From positions 1 through 64,000 of IMG/VR virus record IMGVR_UViG_3300031951_000022: a DNA stretch of 64,000 bases. One strand, 5' to 3'. The translations under genes were made by a program, and so were the position numbers. This document shows positions 17,025 to 25,685 of this stretch, in pieces. How positions within the stretch are numbered: position 1 is the stretch's first letter; each line of letters opens with the position of its first letter. The notes under the pieces are model-generated. The model searched no databases. It was given only the letters and a program-made list of their open reading frames with translations, and was not told the DNA's origin. Source of the DNA: a virus.

Positions 17025-18158
17025 TTATCTATCTAATTTCAGACAATTATTCCCGTCAACCCTAGCAAAGTTAGGAGTACCTTTACCAGTTAATCCATTA
17101 TAGAGAAACTCCACATTTTGACCGATCCATTTTTTTCTTTCTTTAAGGAATTGGGTCGCTTCTTCATAAGACCCCTTAAAGGTAGCATCAAAAATCTTTC
17201 CGTTCCAATCCAAGGTGATAGTCTTTCCTGTACCACTCCAATTACCAGTTCCTTCTTTAATATCGACGATAATAGCTTCTTCGGAATCTTCCGGCTTAAC
17301 CTTCAAAAGATTCTTACTTCTTTTATGTTCATAGCCCATATTAGAATATCTGAGCATAACACCCTCATGACCATCATCAATAAAACTAGAATAGTGCTTG
17401 TCTAGATCTGATTCAGAATTAACACTGAAGTCTTTGACAGGCATAACATATTTATACGAGTTTACTACGTTAGAATCAATCCACTTCTTGCGTTCCTTAT
17501 AGCAACAGTCTTTGCTAATTCCAAAATCGTATCCATCATAAACATAATATCTAACAAGTTTTTCGCTACGATCCAAATCATCCTGAGAAATATTAACGGT
17601 ACGGCGGATTAACTTGCTCATTTCATTAAGTTGTTGACGAAGATCATTATTAAACAACTCACCGTCCAAAACCGCGTCGGGATACTTTTCAAAGAAAGGA
17701 GCCAAAGATTTTTCAATATGGGGACAAGACAAATACTTTTCACCTTTTCTGGTAAATAAACCACTCTTGGTAGCCACACATCTCATGCCATTAAACTTGC
17801 ACTGAAGAATATACTCTCCTTCAGAAAAATCAATCTTATCACTATAGTCCTTATACAACTTAGCCAACATAGGTTCGATATAACCCATATCGTCAACGCT
17901 ATTAATATCGTCAAAATATCCCGTCTTTTTTTGCTTTTTATATTTAGCCTCAATCTCTTTAGTGGCCTGTTCAACAGAAGATGTTTCGTTTTTCTTTCCC
18001 TGATTCTTACCTTCTGCAACAGTCCATTCGCTAGTAACCTGTTCGCCATTTTGTAGCCCGGCGATTGTACGGTACTTAGAACCATTTTGCTCCATCTTCC
18101 AAATGCGAATATTACCCAAACTGTCTCTGGAATAAAGGGGTTCGTAATGCTTATTCAT
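17025..18158 (-). CDS. ATP-dependent DNA ligase
   Basis: 377 aa. N-terminal WGR-like segment (residues ~15-80), then nucleotidyltransferase motifs: I KFNGMR with the AMP-accepting Lys, III VLDGEL, IV EGVMLR, V LLKVKP, and a C-terminal OB fold. The KxxG form is KFNG rather than the common KxDG. Seals nicks in phage DNA. Own promoter at 18185-18213; start chosen at the ATG behind AGGAG. Confidence 0.9.
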   Translation of the reverse strand: MNKHYEPLYSRDSLGNIRIWKMEQNGSKYRTIAGLQNGEQVTSEWTVAEGKNQGKKNETSSVEQATKEIEAKYKKQKKTGYFDDINSVDDMGYIEPMLAKLYKDYSDKIDFSEGEYILQCKFNGMRCVATKSGLFTRKGEKYLSCPHIEKSLAPFFEKYPDAVLDGELFNNDLRQQLNEMSKLIRRTVNISQDDLDRSEKLVRYYVYDGYDFGISKDCCYKERKKWIDSNVVNSYKYVMPVKDFSVNSESDLDKHYSSFIDDGHEGVMLRYSNMGYEHKRSKNLLKVKPEDSEEAIIVDIKEGTGNWSGTGKTITLDWNGKIFDATFKGSYEEATQFLKERKKWIGQNVEFLYNGLTGKGTPNFARVDGNNCLKLDR

Positions 18159-18184
18159 TTCCAATTTCTCCTGTGTGTTCCACC

Positions 18185-18213
18185 ATCATATCATGCGACA
18201 ACCCTCTTGTCAA
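18185..18213 (-). promoter_or_regulatory. Sigma-70-like promoter
   Basis: TTGACA, 17 bp, TATGAT. Precedes the DNA ligase gene. Confidence 0.8.
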
Positions 18214-18219
18214 GTATCG

Positions 18220-18432
18220 TCAATCTGGTTTGGTTTGCTTGAATGTTTTATTTAATTTTGCCACTAAATCGCTGCCAGCAGTTTGGAAAAAACAAGGAAA
18301 CACAGCATGAAAGATAAGATAACAACCCGCTAAAATACAAAGAAGCCCATAATATAAAGCAAAAATATAATGCTCTATGTACGTCATGCTATTTTCTTGC
18401 AGATGGTTTTTCCATTTGGATAATAGGTTCAT
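18220..18432 (-). CDS. Small membrane protein
   Basis: 70 aa with one long hydrophobic segment (YYGLLCILAGCYLIFHAVF). Overlaps the endonuclease VII gene by 44 nt. Function unknown. Confidence 0.6.
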   Translation of the reverse strand: MNLLSKWKNHLQENSMTYIEHYIFALYYGLLCILAGCYLIFHAVFPCFFQTAGSDLVAKLNKTFKQTKPD

Positions 18433-18778
18433 TTTGATATTTCCTATTTTGAACCACTATTAAATAGTTCACAGCTTTAATTAACCCGTCTAGATTATCA
18501 CCAAGCTTACCTAAACCTTCGTTACATTTGCTACATAGCCAACCTCTAAAACTATCATCCTTATGATCATGATCCAAACACCATTTAAACGGAACTTTTC
18601 CGCAACATTCGCATAGTTCTGGTTTTGGTGGCGCCTCTTTATGTAATTTGCTTCTAACTTTAGAATGTTTTTTAACACATTTTCTACATCTACTGTCTAA
18701 TTTATCTTTATACATATTATGTTTGGGAAAACTTTTTTTATTTTTCCTTTCTCCACAATATGAACAGATTTTTCTCAT
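18389..18778 (-). CDS. Recombination endonuclease VII family protein
   Basis: 129 aa. Zinc pairs CSYCGERK and CRKC, then CLDHDHK and FRGWLCSKCNEGLGKLGDN, the hallmark of phage endonuclease VII. T4 endo VII resolves Holliday junctions during packaging; here the enzyme could be either that resolvase or a mobile homolog. Short tail after the core. Confidence 0.88.
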   Translation of the reverse strand: MRKICSYCGERKNKKSFPKHNMYKDKLDSRCRKCVKKHSKVRSKLHKEAPPKPELCECCGKVPFKWCLDHDHKDDSFRGWLCSKCNEGLGKLGDNLDGLIKAVNYLIVVQNRKYQNEPIIQMEKPSARK

Positions 18779-18779
18779 A

Positions 18780-18923
18780 CTATTTTTGTTTTTTACTTTT
18801 TTTAATTTTATTCTCTATCTTATCCATTCTTTTAGATAAAATCTTTAAGTATTTCATTTCTTCTTCATGATTTTTATCGTTTTGCTTTTGTGTCTTTTTA
18901 AATAGTTTTTTCCACAAACTCAT
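18780..18923 (-). CDS. Small basic helical protein
   Basis: 47 aa (MSLWKKLFKKTQKQ...). Lysine-rich single helix. RBS AGGAG 9 nt before ATG. Lies between the tmRNA and endonuclease VII. Confidence 0.6.
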   Translation of the reverse strand: MSLWKKLFKKTQKQNDKNHEEEMKYLKILSKRMDKIENKIKKSKKQK

Positions 18924-18947
18924 AAATATTTACTCCTTAATGTTAAG

Positions 18948-19301
18948 TGGAGGCGTTCGGTACTGCCCCGAAGTGCCGCGATATGTCAAAATATATTATC
19001 TACAAGTTTATTTTATTCGTAAGTTTTAAGAAAGACTAGAAAATAAACAACATTCATCTTTCCGTACCAACTAATCTCAGGCTAGAACCCGTTGGCTATT
19101 CTAGCAGCCGAAGGATTTTACGACAATCTTTTGAACGCTACCTTCATCGCTTTCTAAGATTGTTGCTGTTATTTAATTAAGCAGCAAGAGCTAACTGAGT
19201 TGTGCCAGTTAAAGCATTTGATAGATTTTTAAAGTGGCCCTTCTATCAACCACTACTTGCAAATATATTAATCTTTATCCGGTCGATACTATTTCGCCCC
19301 C
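18948..19301 (-). ncRNA. ssrA: tmRNA (ssrA)
   Basis: 354 nt. The 5' end GGGGGCGAAATAGTATCGAC resembles tmRNA starts, and its first 7 nt pair with CGCCTCC at the 3' end as an acceptor stem. An internal reading frame gives tag NALTGTTQLALAA followed by TAA (19177-19218), ending in the LALAA degron typical of ssrA tags. A TTGATAG/CTATCAA helix precedes the tag. The T-arm stem TTCGG/CCGAA is perfect but its loop is GGCAGTA, not TTCRANY. No SmpB gene is seen, so host SmpB is presumably used for ribosome rescue. Confidence 0.85.
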
Positions 19302-19308
19302 ATATATG

Positions 19309-19506
19309 TTATTTTACACCTAATGGATTACTTTCAAGTCTTTTAATTTCATTGATAATTTGCTTGTATTCGCTACCGCTGACCCAATACCGCTTTTCTT
19401 GCTCAATTTTGAGTTCATTATATAGCGACACATTTATAATAACCGACACAAAGAACAATAACAACAAACAAGTTTTAAAGGGGAAGTGTTTAAGTCTATC
19501 TACCAT
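19309..19506 (-). CDS. Membrane-anchored small protein
   Basis: 65 aa, N-terminal transmembrane helix (CLLLLFFVSVIINVSLY) then a helical soluble tail. Sits just upstream of the tmRNA. Function unknown. Confidence 0.6.
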   Translation of the reverse strand: MVDRLKHFPFKTCLLLLFFVSVIINVSLYNELKIEQEKRYWVSGSEYKQIINEIKRLESNPLGVK

Positions 19507-19530
19507 AAAGCCATATCCTTTCTCAAGTGG

Positions 19531-19683
19531 TTATTGTACGATATCTTTTTCTAGTTCTTCTATTTGCTGTTCATAATCTTGAATTTGTTTAAGAATATAT
19601 TCACAATGCTGACAACAATCAGATAGTAAATATTCTCTTAATTCAGAAACTATGTCTTTAAGTTTTTGTATTTGTTGAAACAT
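19531..19683 (-). CDS. Short coiled-coil protein with Cys cluster
   Basis: 50 aa (MFQQIQKLKDIVSELREY...), with CCQHC in the middle of a helix. Overlaps the upstream gene by 26 nt. Function unknown. Confidence 0.6.
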   Translation of the reverse strand: MFQQIQKLKDIVSELREYLLSDCCQHCEYILKQIQDYEQQIEELEKDIVQ

Positions 19684-20014
19684 TATTTTTATGCCAGAAA
19701 ATCATAGTGTTAGAATCATTGTTCCAAGCACATTCTAAAATATCATTAGCGGCTAATTTTGCCAAGCCGGAATTTTCTATCCAAGTTTCTATATTATCTA
19801 CAATATAGTAGTGAGTTTCTTCGTCTATGATAGGATTATTATCTTCATCATAACCAATACAATATTCATGAACAAGAGATATAGCTTGTTCGTTAGTGAT
19901 AAAACTATCTAGGTTTTCGCCGCAATTAGACGAAATGTTTTTTGCTGCTGATTCTCTAAGAATAGTAGCATATCCATCCAAATCTGTAACAGAGTAGGTG
20001 TCGTTGTTTTTCAT
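19658..20014 (-). CDS. Hypothetical protein, related to 6870-7292
   Basis: 118 aa. C-terminal LAKLAANDILECAWNND then MIFWHK parallels the ending of the 140-aa protein near ruvB, a pattern common in small phage proteins. Role unknown. Confidence 0.65.
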   Translation of the reverse strand: MKNNDTYSVTDLDGYATILRESAAKNISSNCGENLDSFITNEQAISLVHEYCIGYDEDNNPIIDEETHYYIVDNIETWIENSGLAKLAANDILECAWNNDSNTMIFWHKNNVSTNTKT

Positions 20015-20016
20015 GA

Positions 20017-20301
20017 TTAGATATATCTATTAATGGTTATGTTTATAAATTCTGGATTATTAATCTTATCCTCAATTCTTTTGATCGAATGTTCCATATT
20101 TTGCTGTCCCCTTGGTAGCCATCTACTATCGTCATAAAGAGCAGTCATAATTTGAGGTATCCAGTGTTGATAGGCTATATTAAATTCCTCTGGAAAATAT
20201 GTTTTTAACAAAGACTCGATAGCATATAATTCGGATACAATAGTATCTCTATGTTGCAAAAGGTCTTTTAGTCTATTCTTTTGCTCAACAGTCAAGCTCA
20301 T
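20017..20301 (-). CDS. Hypothetical helical protein
   Basis: 94 aa. Helical N-terminus (KNRLKDLLQHRDTIVSELYA). Overlaps the next upstream gene by 4 nt. Unrecognised. Confidence 0.65.
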   Translation of the reverse strand: MSLTVEQKNRLKDLLQHRDTIVSELYAIESLLKTYFPEEFNIAYQHWIPQIMTALYDDSRWLPRGQQNMEHSIKRIEDKINNPEFINITINRYI

Positions 20302-20705
20302 ACCATGACCTCTTTTTGTTTAAGCTTAATCATTTTGTGTGCTGTTTTCCATACTCCAGTATCTTTGTTCTGCATATCTCCAGCCATCCAAATATGGGCA
20401 AAGCCGGTGTGCTTATCCAAACCCCAAGCCTTTATTCCAAATTCATCTAGAGAATCTACAACAAACCTACCCCTATATCCCATAGGAATAAATTCACCCT
20501 TGTGGACGTAATAGGGGCCGGATGAAACCTTAATGCGATCACCCTTGACCAGATCCCTCCAATTAAAGTCACGAATAATCTTGGTGCTTCGCTTTTCCTT
20601 GCTTTGAGCCTTAAAAGCAAAAGCAGTATTGCATTTAGGACACATATAAGCTCTAGGGCCAGTCAGATGGCCGCAGTTATCGCAAGTTTTCTTTCCCTTG
20701 GGCAT
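20298..20705 (-). CDS. Zinc-ribbon protein
   Basis: 135 aa. CDNCGHLTGPRAYMCPKC is a four-cysteine zinc ribbon, followed by a beta-barrel-like domain (RDLVKGDRIKVSSG). First gene after its own promoter. A nucleic-acid-related role is likely but not shown. Confidence 0.7.
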   Translation of the reverse strand: MPKGKKTCDNCGHLTGPRAYMCPKCNTAFAFKAQSKEKRSTKIIRDFNWRDLVKGDRIKVSSGPYYVHKGEFIPMGYRGRFVVDSLDEFGIKAWGLDKHTGFAHIWMAGDMQNKDTGVWKTAHKMIKLKQKEVMV

Positions 20706-20737
20706 AATGTTATCTCCTGTGAGTGATGTATGTTCTA

Positions 20738-20766
20738 AGCATACACAGCATATCGGCTTTTGTCAA
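20738..20766 (-). promoter_or_regulatory. Sigma-70-like promoter
   Basis: TTGACA, 17 bp, TATGCT, with CCGATA in the spacer. Drives the zinc-ribbon gene. Confidence 0.8.
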
Positions 20767-20776
20767 GTGTTCACTT

Positions 20777-21016
20777 TCAGAATTTTTTCTTTGTATTCTC
20801 AGGAAGTTGTGGCCCATCAATAATTTCTAAGCTGCCTGGAGAATAGTGACAAAAATAACTAGATTCAATTTTACGCTTAACTAAATTATCTTCATATAAT
20901 TCAACATATACATTGATTCTATATCTGTTTTCCCACAGATTAATAATTTTAGTCATTAAATGATTTTTAGGCTTTTTAACTTGCTTAAACAACAGACTTT
21001 CGATTTCCATATCCAT
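20777..21016 (-). CDS. Hypothetical protein
   Basis: 79 aa, beta-rich (NRYRINVYVELYEDNLVKRK). Start shares a base with the stop of the upstream gene. Unrecognised. Confidence 0.65.
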   Translation of the reverse strand: MDMEIESLLFKQVKKPKNHLMTKIINLWENRYRINVYVELYEDNLVKRKIESSYFCHYSPGSLEIIDGPQLPENTKKKF

Positions 21017-21237
21017 TAAGAATTCTCCTCAAAAATCTTTTCGATGTTAGTTATAAGAACCAGCCTATCTTCTCCACGATTATCGGATACATAATAAGTA
21101 TCGCATGAAAACTCGTCGCCAGTATTAGCATCATGCACTAGCACTGGTCTACTCCAGTCAAAAGTGCCTACTGCATTAATATTGTTCGCTCTTTCATGTA
21201 AAAAATTGTACAGGTTAAGCCAGGTCATATTATTCAT
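21016..21237 (-). CDS. Hypothetical protein
   Basis: 73 aa. TWLNLYNFLHERANN then PVLVHDANTGDEF: resembles small phage proteins with a conserved VLVHDxxTGDE core. Coupled to both neighbours by 1-nt overlaps. Confidence 0.65.
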   Translation of the reverse strand: MNNMTWLNLYNFLHERANNINAVGTFDWSRPVLVHDANTGDEFSCDTYYVSDNRGEDRLVLITNIEKIFEENS

Positions 21238-21455
21238 TATCTACTTCTCCTATTTGCTCTATTAAGAATACGGATGGTTTCTTTAGCGTTTGATGGAACC
21301 ATTACAAGCTGTGGGGCTGTTTTATGTTCCCACGACATATACCCTATAGCCCTATTCTCAACGCTACATTCTTTACAGATAATCTTACGACTAGTTTCAA
21401 CAAGAAACTCATAACGATCAACACCAACACAATTTTTGCAATAGATACAGTTCAT
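21237..21455 (-). CDS. Zinc-finger protein
   Basis: 72 aa. CIYCKNC near the N-terminus and CKEC later form a treble-clef-like zinc site. Basic C-terminus (RANRRSR). Function unknown. Confidence 0.65.
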   Translation of the reverse strand: MNCIYCKNCVGVDRYEFLVETSRKIICKECSVENRAIGYMSWEHKTAPQLVMVPSNAKETIRILNRANRRSR

Positions 21456-21474
21456 ATTTTCCTCCGTTGAGCGG

Positions 21475-21502
21475 ATTATACCATAACCATCGGTATAGTC
21501 AA
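21475..21502 (-). promoter_or_regulatory. Sigma-70-like promoter
   Basis: TTGACT, 16 bp, TATAAT, with CCGATG in the spacer. Embedded in the last codons of the deaminase gene; drives the 72-aa zinc-finger gene. Confidence 0.75.
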
Positions 21503-21934
21503 GCTATCAACTTGAATAAACTTTCCAAAACTGTCACAAAAATTACCACAATCAGTACTATAATAGATTTTATTTAATCCAACAGCATTAAGTAGCTTAC
21601 TACAGTTCTCACAAGGCTTACTTCCTAAAATAAGTCCTTTTCGATTAATGCGAACAACAACCACTGACCAATTAGCATCAATGGTATTATAGCGATCCAA
21701 AAGTTTAGAAATAATATGAGACTCAGCATGATAAAAAGCAAATTCCTTATATTTGGGAAGATTAAACTGCTCTCCTATTCTATAAGCTCCTGTATGGGTT
21801 TTAATAGGATTATTTTGAGCAAAACAAATCATTTTTGTGCCATCAAAAACAGAACAATAATGCCAACAGCGTATTTCCTTACAGGGGCTCCAATTATTAT
21901 ATGCTTTACGAATTGTCTTTTGAATAATTTTCAT
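21476..21934 (-). CDS. Cytidine/dCMP deaminase-like protein
   Basis: 152 aa. YHAESHII supplies the His and catalytic Glu, and KPCENCSKL the two zinc cysteines of the deaminase superfamily. A dCMP deaminase would feed dUMP to the ThyX encoded nearby. The overall length fits the family but the substrate is inferred. Confidence 0.75.
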   Translation of the reverse strand: MKIIQKTIRKAYNNWSPCKEIRCWHYCSVFDGTKMICFAQNNPIKTHTGAYRIGEQFNLPKYKEFAFYHAESHIISKLLDRYNTIDANWSVVVVRINRKGLILGSKPCENCSKLLNAVGLNKIYYSTDCGNFCDSFGKFIQVDSLTIPMVMV

Positions 21935-21961
21935 ATAAGCCACTCCACTCGCTAGACCCCT

Positions 21962-21989
21962 ATCCTAGCACACAAACACATATCGTCAA
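21962..21989 (-). promoter_or_regulatory. Sigma-70-like promoter
   Basis: TTGACG, 16 bp, TAGGAT. Precedes the deaminase-like gene. Confidence 0.7.
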
Positions 21990-22010
21990 GTGGAACTGCC
22001 AAAATTTAGC

Positions 22011-22157
22011 TTACTTAGATGCCAGTATATATAAACCTATATTGGCATAGGAATATCCAGTATAGGCTATAAACATACCATAATTACCTTTATACCACTG
22101 CTCTGCTGCAACATACGCATAAATCAATCCGCATACCGCTATTAACCATCCACTCAT
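22011..22157 (-). CDS. Small membrane protein
   Basis: 48 aa (MSGWLIAVCGLIYAYVA...). Two hydrophobic segments separated by AEQWYKGN. The pattern recurs in phage genomes. Start overlaps the HNH stop (ATGA). Confidence 0.65.
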   Translation of the reverse strand: MSGWLIAVCGLIYAYVAAEQWYKGNYGMFIAYTGYSYANIGLYILASK

Positions 22158-22609
22158 TTGGTTTGTCCTTTATTAGAGTAAAAACTTAAAATTTCTTCAC
22201 ACAAGGCTATTAGCTCATGGTGTAATAGATTGCCTTTAGCTTGATTAGCATCTTTGCAAGCTATATTACAATTATCCAATGAATTTGGGCCACCTTTATT
22301 TTTAGGAATAATATGATCTAAGTGATAGGATTTGCCATCCATAAGATCTATTTTTCTTCCAGTTAAATAACAGGTTGGGTTTGGTCCGATTTTATCTAGT
22401 AATTCTTGTACCTTAAATGTCATGGGCGGATATTTCCATTCCTTTTTATCTCTATGAAACCTAATAATTTTATTTCTAATTATTTGATTTAAAGTATCTT
22501 CTTTAGATGGTTTGGGGACGTAAATTGGTTTGTTTTTATAATTATCTCTATTACCCCTAAAGTTAGAGATTTTTTTATTTAATGTTTTATGTATTAAGCT
22601 TTCTGACAT
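22154..22609 (-). CDS. HNH endonuclease
   Basis: 151 aa. HNH core YHLDHIIPKNKGGPNSLDN then C-KDANQAKGN. Highly basic N-terminus. Overlaps the uvdE stop by 16 nt. Probably a mobile endonuclease. Confidence 0.85.
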   Translation of the reverse strand: MSESLIHKTLNKKISNFRGNRDNYKNKPIYVPKPSKEDTLNQIIRNKIIRFHRDKKEWKYPPMTFKVQELLDKIGPNPTCYLTGRKIDLMDGKSYHLDHIIPKNKGGPNSLDNCNIACKDANQAKGNLLHHELIALCEEILSFYSNKGQTK

Positions 22610-23505
22610 AGTATAGACTCAAACCTCTCTATTGCTAAATCTTTTGCTTTTAGTTCCATATCAACATCAAATTCCAAACCATAAGTCTCAAACTTATTAT
22701 AGGCAAAATCATTATGAGCCCTAGGATTATTTCCCGGTCTACTTTCGCTATAATGAAATAGTGGCTTTGTTTGCCATGTATCATAACACATACTAATAGC
22801 TTCACACTCAGTTAGATTATTTGAATGACATTTATGATGCAGGTAATCGAAGCATATTGGGATTCGTGTGGTTGGGTGGAAAATTTCTACTAATTCTTTT
22901 ACGCTCCAACAATTAAGCTTATCGTCATTTTCTATCGAAATGCGGGCTTGGCAGTTTTCATCAAGTCTTTTAAAGTTTTGGTAAAATCTGTTTGCTATTT
23001 CTTCTCTAGAGCCATTGTTATTATGAACATGAAAATTAAGAGGAGAATTTGTATTTGCGGGCAAACCTATTCTATCAAAAAAACTACTGTAAAAATTTAG
23101 TTCTGTGATTGTTTTTTCAACAACCCTATCAGATAGACTAGCTAAACTGTTAAACTCTGACGGATGGGCTGAGACACGAACACCAGTAGTTTTAATTGTT
23201 TGTTCAATATTATCAAATTCGTCTTGAATAAGATCGTGATTTGGCAAATCTTCCAGACTTACATTTGCTTCGTCATAAGTTATAAGAGGAAAAATATCAC
23301 TACTAACACGATAGGTATAATTATGTTCGCCGCAAAACTCAATAGTTCTGCGGGTTGTTTCTAAATTATTAAAAATTCTATCTCCAAGAATAGTAAGAGC
23401 TTCTTCTCTTGGTAAAGAATTAAATCTCTTGAAAGTCATAGTCTGATGACCAATGCCTTGCTCTTTAAGTTTAAGAGATATGCAACACAAACCTAGTCTA
23501 TTCAT
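22594..23505 (-). CDS. uvdE: UV DNA damage endonuclease
   Basis: 303 aa. RLGLCCISLKL at the N-terminus, HPSEFNSLAS, NFHVHNNNGS, ISIENDD, and CFDYLHHKCH are the TIM-barrel metal motifs of UvdE/UvsE. It nicks 5' to UV photoproducts and other lesions. Own promoter. Full family length. Confidence 0.92.
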   Translation of the reverse strand: MNRLGLCCISLKLKEQGIGHQTMTFKRFNSLPREEALTILGDRIFNNLETTRRTIEFCGEHNYTYRVSSDIFPLITYDEANVSLEDLPNHDLIQDEFDNIEQTIKTTGVRVSAHPSEFNSLASLSDRVVEKTITELNFYSSFFDRIGLPANTNSPLNFHVHNNNGSREEIANRFYQNFKRLDENCQARISIENDDKLNCWSVKELVEIFHPTTRIPICFDYLHHKCHSNNLTECEAISMCYDTWQTKPLFHYSESRPGNNPRAHNDFAYNKFETYGLEFDVDMELKAKDLAIERFESILCQKA

Positions 23506-23520
23506 AAAGCCTCCGATGCT

Positions 23521-23548
23521 AGTATACTGTATTGTCGGAGTTTGTCAA
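23521..23548 (-). promoter_or_regulatory. Sigma-70-like promoter
   Basis: TTGACA, 16 bp, TATACT, with CCGACA in the spacer. Drives uvdE. Confidence 0.8.
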
Positions 23549-23736
23549 CTAGCTACTTGAGAAATTTCTTCAACGCTGTAGATTTTTACTACTTCGTAAG
23601 CAGATTCTAATCTATTCCGAAAAAGAATTTTAGCCTCATATTCAGATAGAGCTTGAACAATCTCATTCATAAAAAGTGTCTGTTTTGATGTGTCCAACTT
23701 AAAATAAATTAATGCTGTAACATTAAATTTTTTCAT
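23545..23736 (-). CDS. Hypothetical protein
   Basis: 63 aa (MKKFNVTALIYFKLDTSK). Start at 23736 overlaps the thyX stop (TAATG). A small alpha/beta fold; unrecognised. Confidence 0.65.
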   Translation of the reverse strand: MKKFNVTALIYFKLDTSKQTLFMNEIVQALSEYEAKILFRNRLESAYEVVKIYSVEEISQVAS

Positions 23737-24389
23737 TATATGATCCATTCATTATTATATCCACCAAGAGCTTCGCTGATAGTGGGAAACTGCTCACAGA
23801 AAATCTTTTTACATTCTTTGGCAATGTCTATGTGTTCTTTTTGAGTTCCACTTTTTTCCCTTAAAGCAATATAAGTCATCCATGAGCGGGCATTTCCTGT
23901 CATATAAAGTCTTGTCGGAGTAGCCAAAGGTAAAACAAATCTAGCACATTCTTTAGCAATACCATCAGCGATCATATCATCGTAAATAGCTTTAGCTTTT
24001 GCAAAATGCTCGCGGATCTTAACATTCCACTTAACTCTAATTTCGTTTGAAATATCGTCAATACTGTTTTGTCTGTTTTTAGTATCTTGTCTGCGGATAT
24101 CAAATAGAGGTATTTCCTCTCCTAAAAGGGTTGTATCGGCATATCTTTGACTAAATTCCTGAAATTGGAAGCTTCTATGTCTAAGAATTTGTGCAGCCAA
24201 TCCTCTGGTTGTGTTTATTTCTAGAGTTAAAAATCCGTGTTCAAATATTGATACGTGTTTATGTTTAATACAATATTTTAATAAATTAGCTATATTATCA
24301 TTGTCTTGTCCTTTTGGATTCGACACTCTCGCACAATAAGCCATTAGTTTTTCTGCGTCTGGAGTAACGCTAATAAGTTTAACTGACAT
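23736..24389 (-). CDS. thyX: FAD-dependent thymidylate synthase
   Basis: 217 aa. The ThyX motif RHRSFQFQEFSQRY is intact, preceded by HVSIFEHGFLTLEI and followed by ARFVLPLATPT. It methylates dUMP with CH2-THF and FAD, supplying dTMP to phage DNA. The nearby deaminase supports a nucleotide-supply role. Confidence 0.95.
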   Translation of the reverse strand: MSVKLISVTPDAEKLMAYCARVSNPKGQDNDNIANLLKYCIKHKHVSIFEHGFLTLEINTTRGLAAQILRHRSFQFQEFSQRYADTTLLGEEIPLFDIRRQDTKNRQNSIDDISNEIRVKWNVKIREHFAKAKAIYDDMIADGIAKECARFVLPLATPTRLYMTGNARSWMTYIALREKSGTQKEHIDIAKECKKIFCEQFPTISEALGGYNNEWII

Positions 24390-24391
24390 AA

Positions 24392-24613
24392 TTATTCCTT
24401 AGATTTAAGATATTCGTTTTGGTGGTCTACCCACTTATCATTTGTATGATGGTTATATATTGCTTTAGCAAGTTTACTAACGCTAGGTACAGAGCCACAA
24501 CTACTAGGGTCATCATTATCCAGTTTTGACCAATAATATTGACCATCGTTTTTATCTTTGATAGTTTCATAACCAAGGCTTTTAGCCCATGAGCGTATGT
24601 CTGTCCACAACAT
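24392..24613 (-). CDS. Hypothetical protein
   Basis: 73 aa. WAKSLGYETIKDKNDGQYYW is a short helix-strand unit seen in phage hypotheticals. Two nt upstream of thyX. Function unknown. Confidence 0.65.
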   Translation of the reverse strand: MLWTDIRSWAKSLGYETIKDKNDGQYYWSKLDNDDPSSCGSVPSVSKLAKAIYNHHTNDKWVDHQNEYLKSKE

Positions 24614-24623
24614 AAATCAGTCC

Positions 24624-24902
24624 TCAACAACTAAAGTTATCAGATTTTTCTGGTTTGTCAACATATTTTCTTTGCTTGCTATCGTATTCTTCTAGTGGCC
24701 TATCATATCTTTTCCACGCTTCCTTATGTTTGAGACCAATAATCTCCACTCTCTGTTGATTTATCATTTCTTTTTGATAGTTAATTAGCTCATACAACTC
24801 CATAATATAGTCATAGATTTGTTCATGCTTATAGGCTTCTAATATAAGTTGCACCTTTTTTGGGTGCATAGGACCATATTTAAATTCTGTAGGTTTACTC
24901 AT
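24624..24902 (-). CDS. Hypothetical helical protein
   Basis: 92 aa. Coiled-coil-like middle (ELINYQKEMINQQRVEIIGL), polar tail ending in FSC. Overlaps its upstream neighbour by 4 nt. Confidence 0.65.
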   Translation of the reverse strand: MSKPTEFKYGPMHPKKVQLILEAYKHEQIYDYIMELYELINYQKEMINQQRVEIIGLKHKEAWKRYDRPLEEYDSKQRKYVDKPEKSDNFSC

Positions 24903-25099
24903 TTTTGTAAATATTCCTGAGCCGAATGACGCCGTTTATTAAGCCAACCCGCCACAAAACCATCTATATAAATCTTTTTCATTATTGGTATATACTCTGA
25001 ATTTTCCAAGATATATTTATAATTAGCTTTTGTCCATTGATTAAAGTTATTTTCTTCATCACTCAGATTATCATCCCATACATTATTTGTGTCGTTCAT
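24899..25099 (-). CDS. Hypothetical protein
   Basis: 66 aa. The end FVAGWLNKRRHSAQE resembles FVAGLNYLRHQAL of the duplicated proteins at 35192-35410 and 38746-38952, so probably a distant relative. Confidence 0.65.
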   Translation of the reverse strand: MNDTNNVWDDNLSDEENNFNQWTKANYKYILENSEYIPIMKKIYIDGFVAGWLNKRRHSAQEYLQK

Positions 25100-25685
25100 A
25101 AAGATTATTAAACTCTTTTATAACTGTTGAGGGAGTGTTGTTAATGATAAATTCATCTTCATTATCTGTAATATATGCTTGTAGTTCATCGTTTAATACG
25201 TCAGAGCTATATCCTTTCTCAAAAATATACTTCTTTGTTTTTTCTAGCTGTTTACTAAACTTGCGACATAGCTTATTTACTTCTGAGTTATACTTGGAGC
25301 TGTATAGATAAAGAGCATGGGCTAATTCATGTCTCAAAACAGCTTTATCTTGGGCTCCTATAATATAGAAATCATCATGTCTATATTTAAAAAACTCTAA
25401 TAGTTCTTGTTCTTGTGTTGTTAAAGGGTCAAAAAATCCCCTCTTAAAAGGTATTAATACTTTGCTGGGAAAATTAAATCCAGTCCAGTCATGGTGATAA
25501 GTATCTCCACCATACTTTATGGAATACCAAGCACGAACTTGTCCAACAGTAAATATCTTGTCTTTAAAATCTGGATTAGGACTTTCATAAAATTCTTGAA
25601 AGCGTAAAAAAGCCGACCCTAGTTCAGCTTGAGAATCAGCACTGATCCAAACGCTATTATAGGGTTGTTGTTTTATTTTCAGCAT
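25083..25685 (-). CDS. Putative zinc metalloprotease-like protein
   Basis: 200 aa. LRHELAHALYLY contains HExxH, the zincin signature. A distal ligand is not obvious. Start at 25685 preferred; another ATG lies 15 nt upstream. Could be an anti-host or lysis-related protease; untested. Confidence 0.65.
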   Translation of the reverse strand: MLKIKQQPYNSVWISADSQAELGSAFLRFQEFYESPNPDFKDKIFTVGQVRAWYSIKYGGDTYHHDWTGFNFPSKVLIPFKRGFFDPLTTQEQELLEFFKYRHDDFYIIGAQDKAVLRHELAHALYLYSSKYNSEVNKLCRKFSKQLEKTKKYIFEKGYSSDVLNDELQAYITDNEDEFIINNTPSTVIKEFNNLYERHK

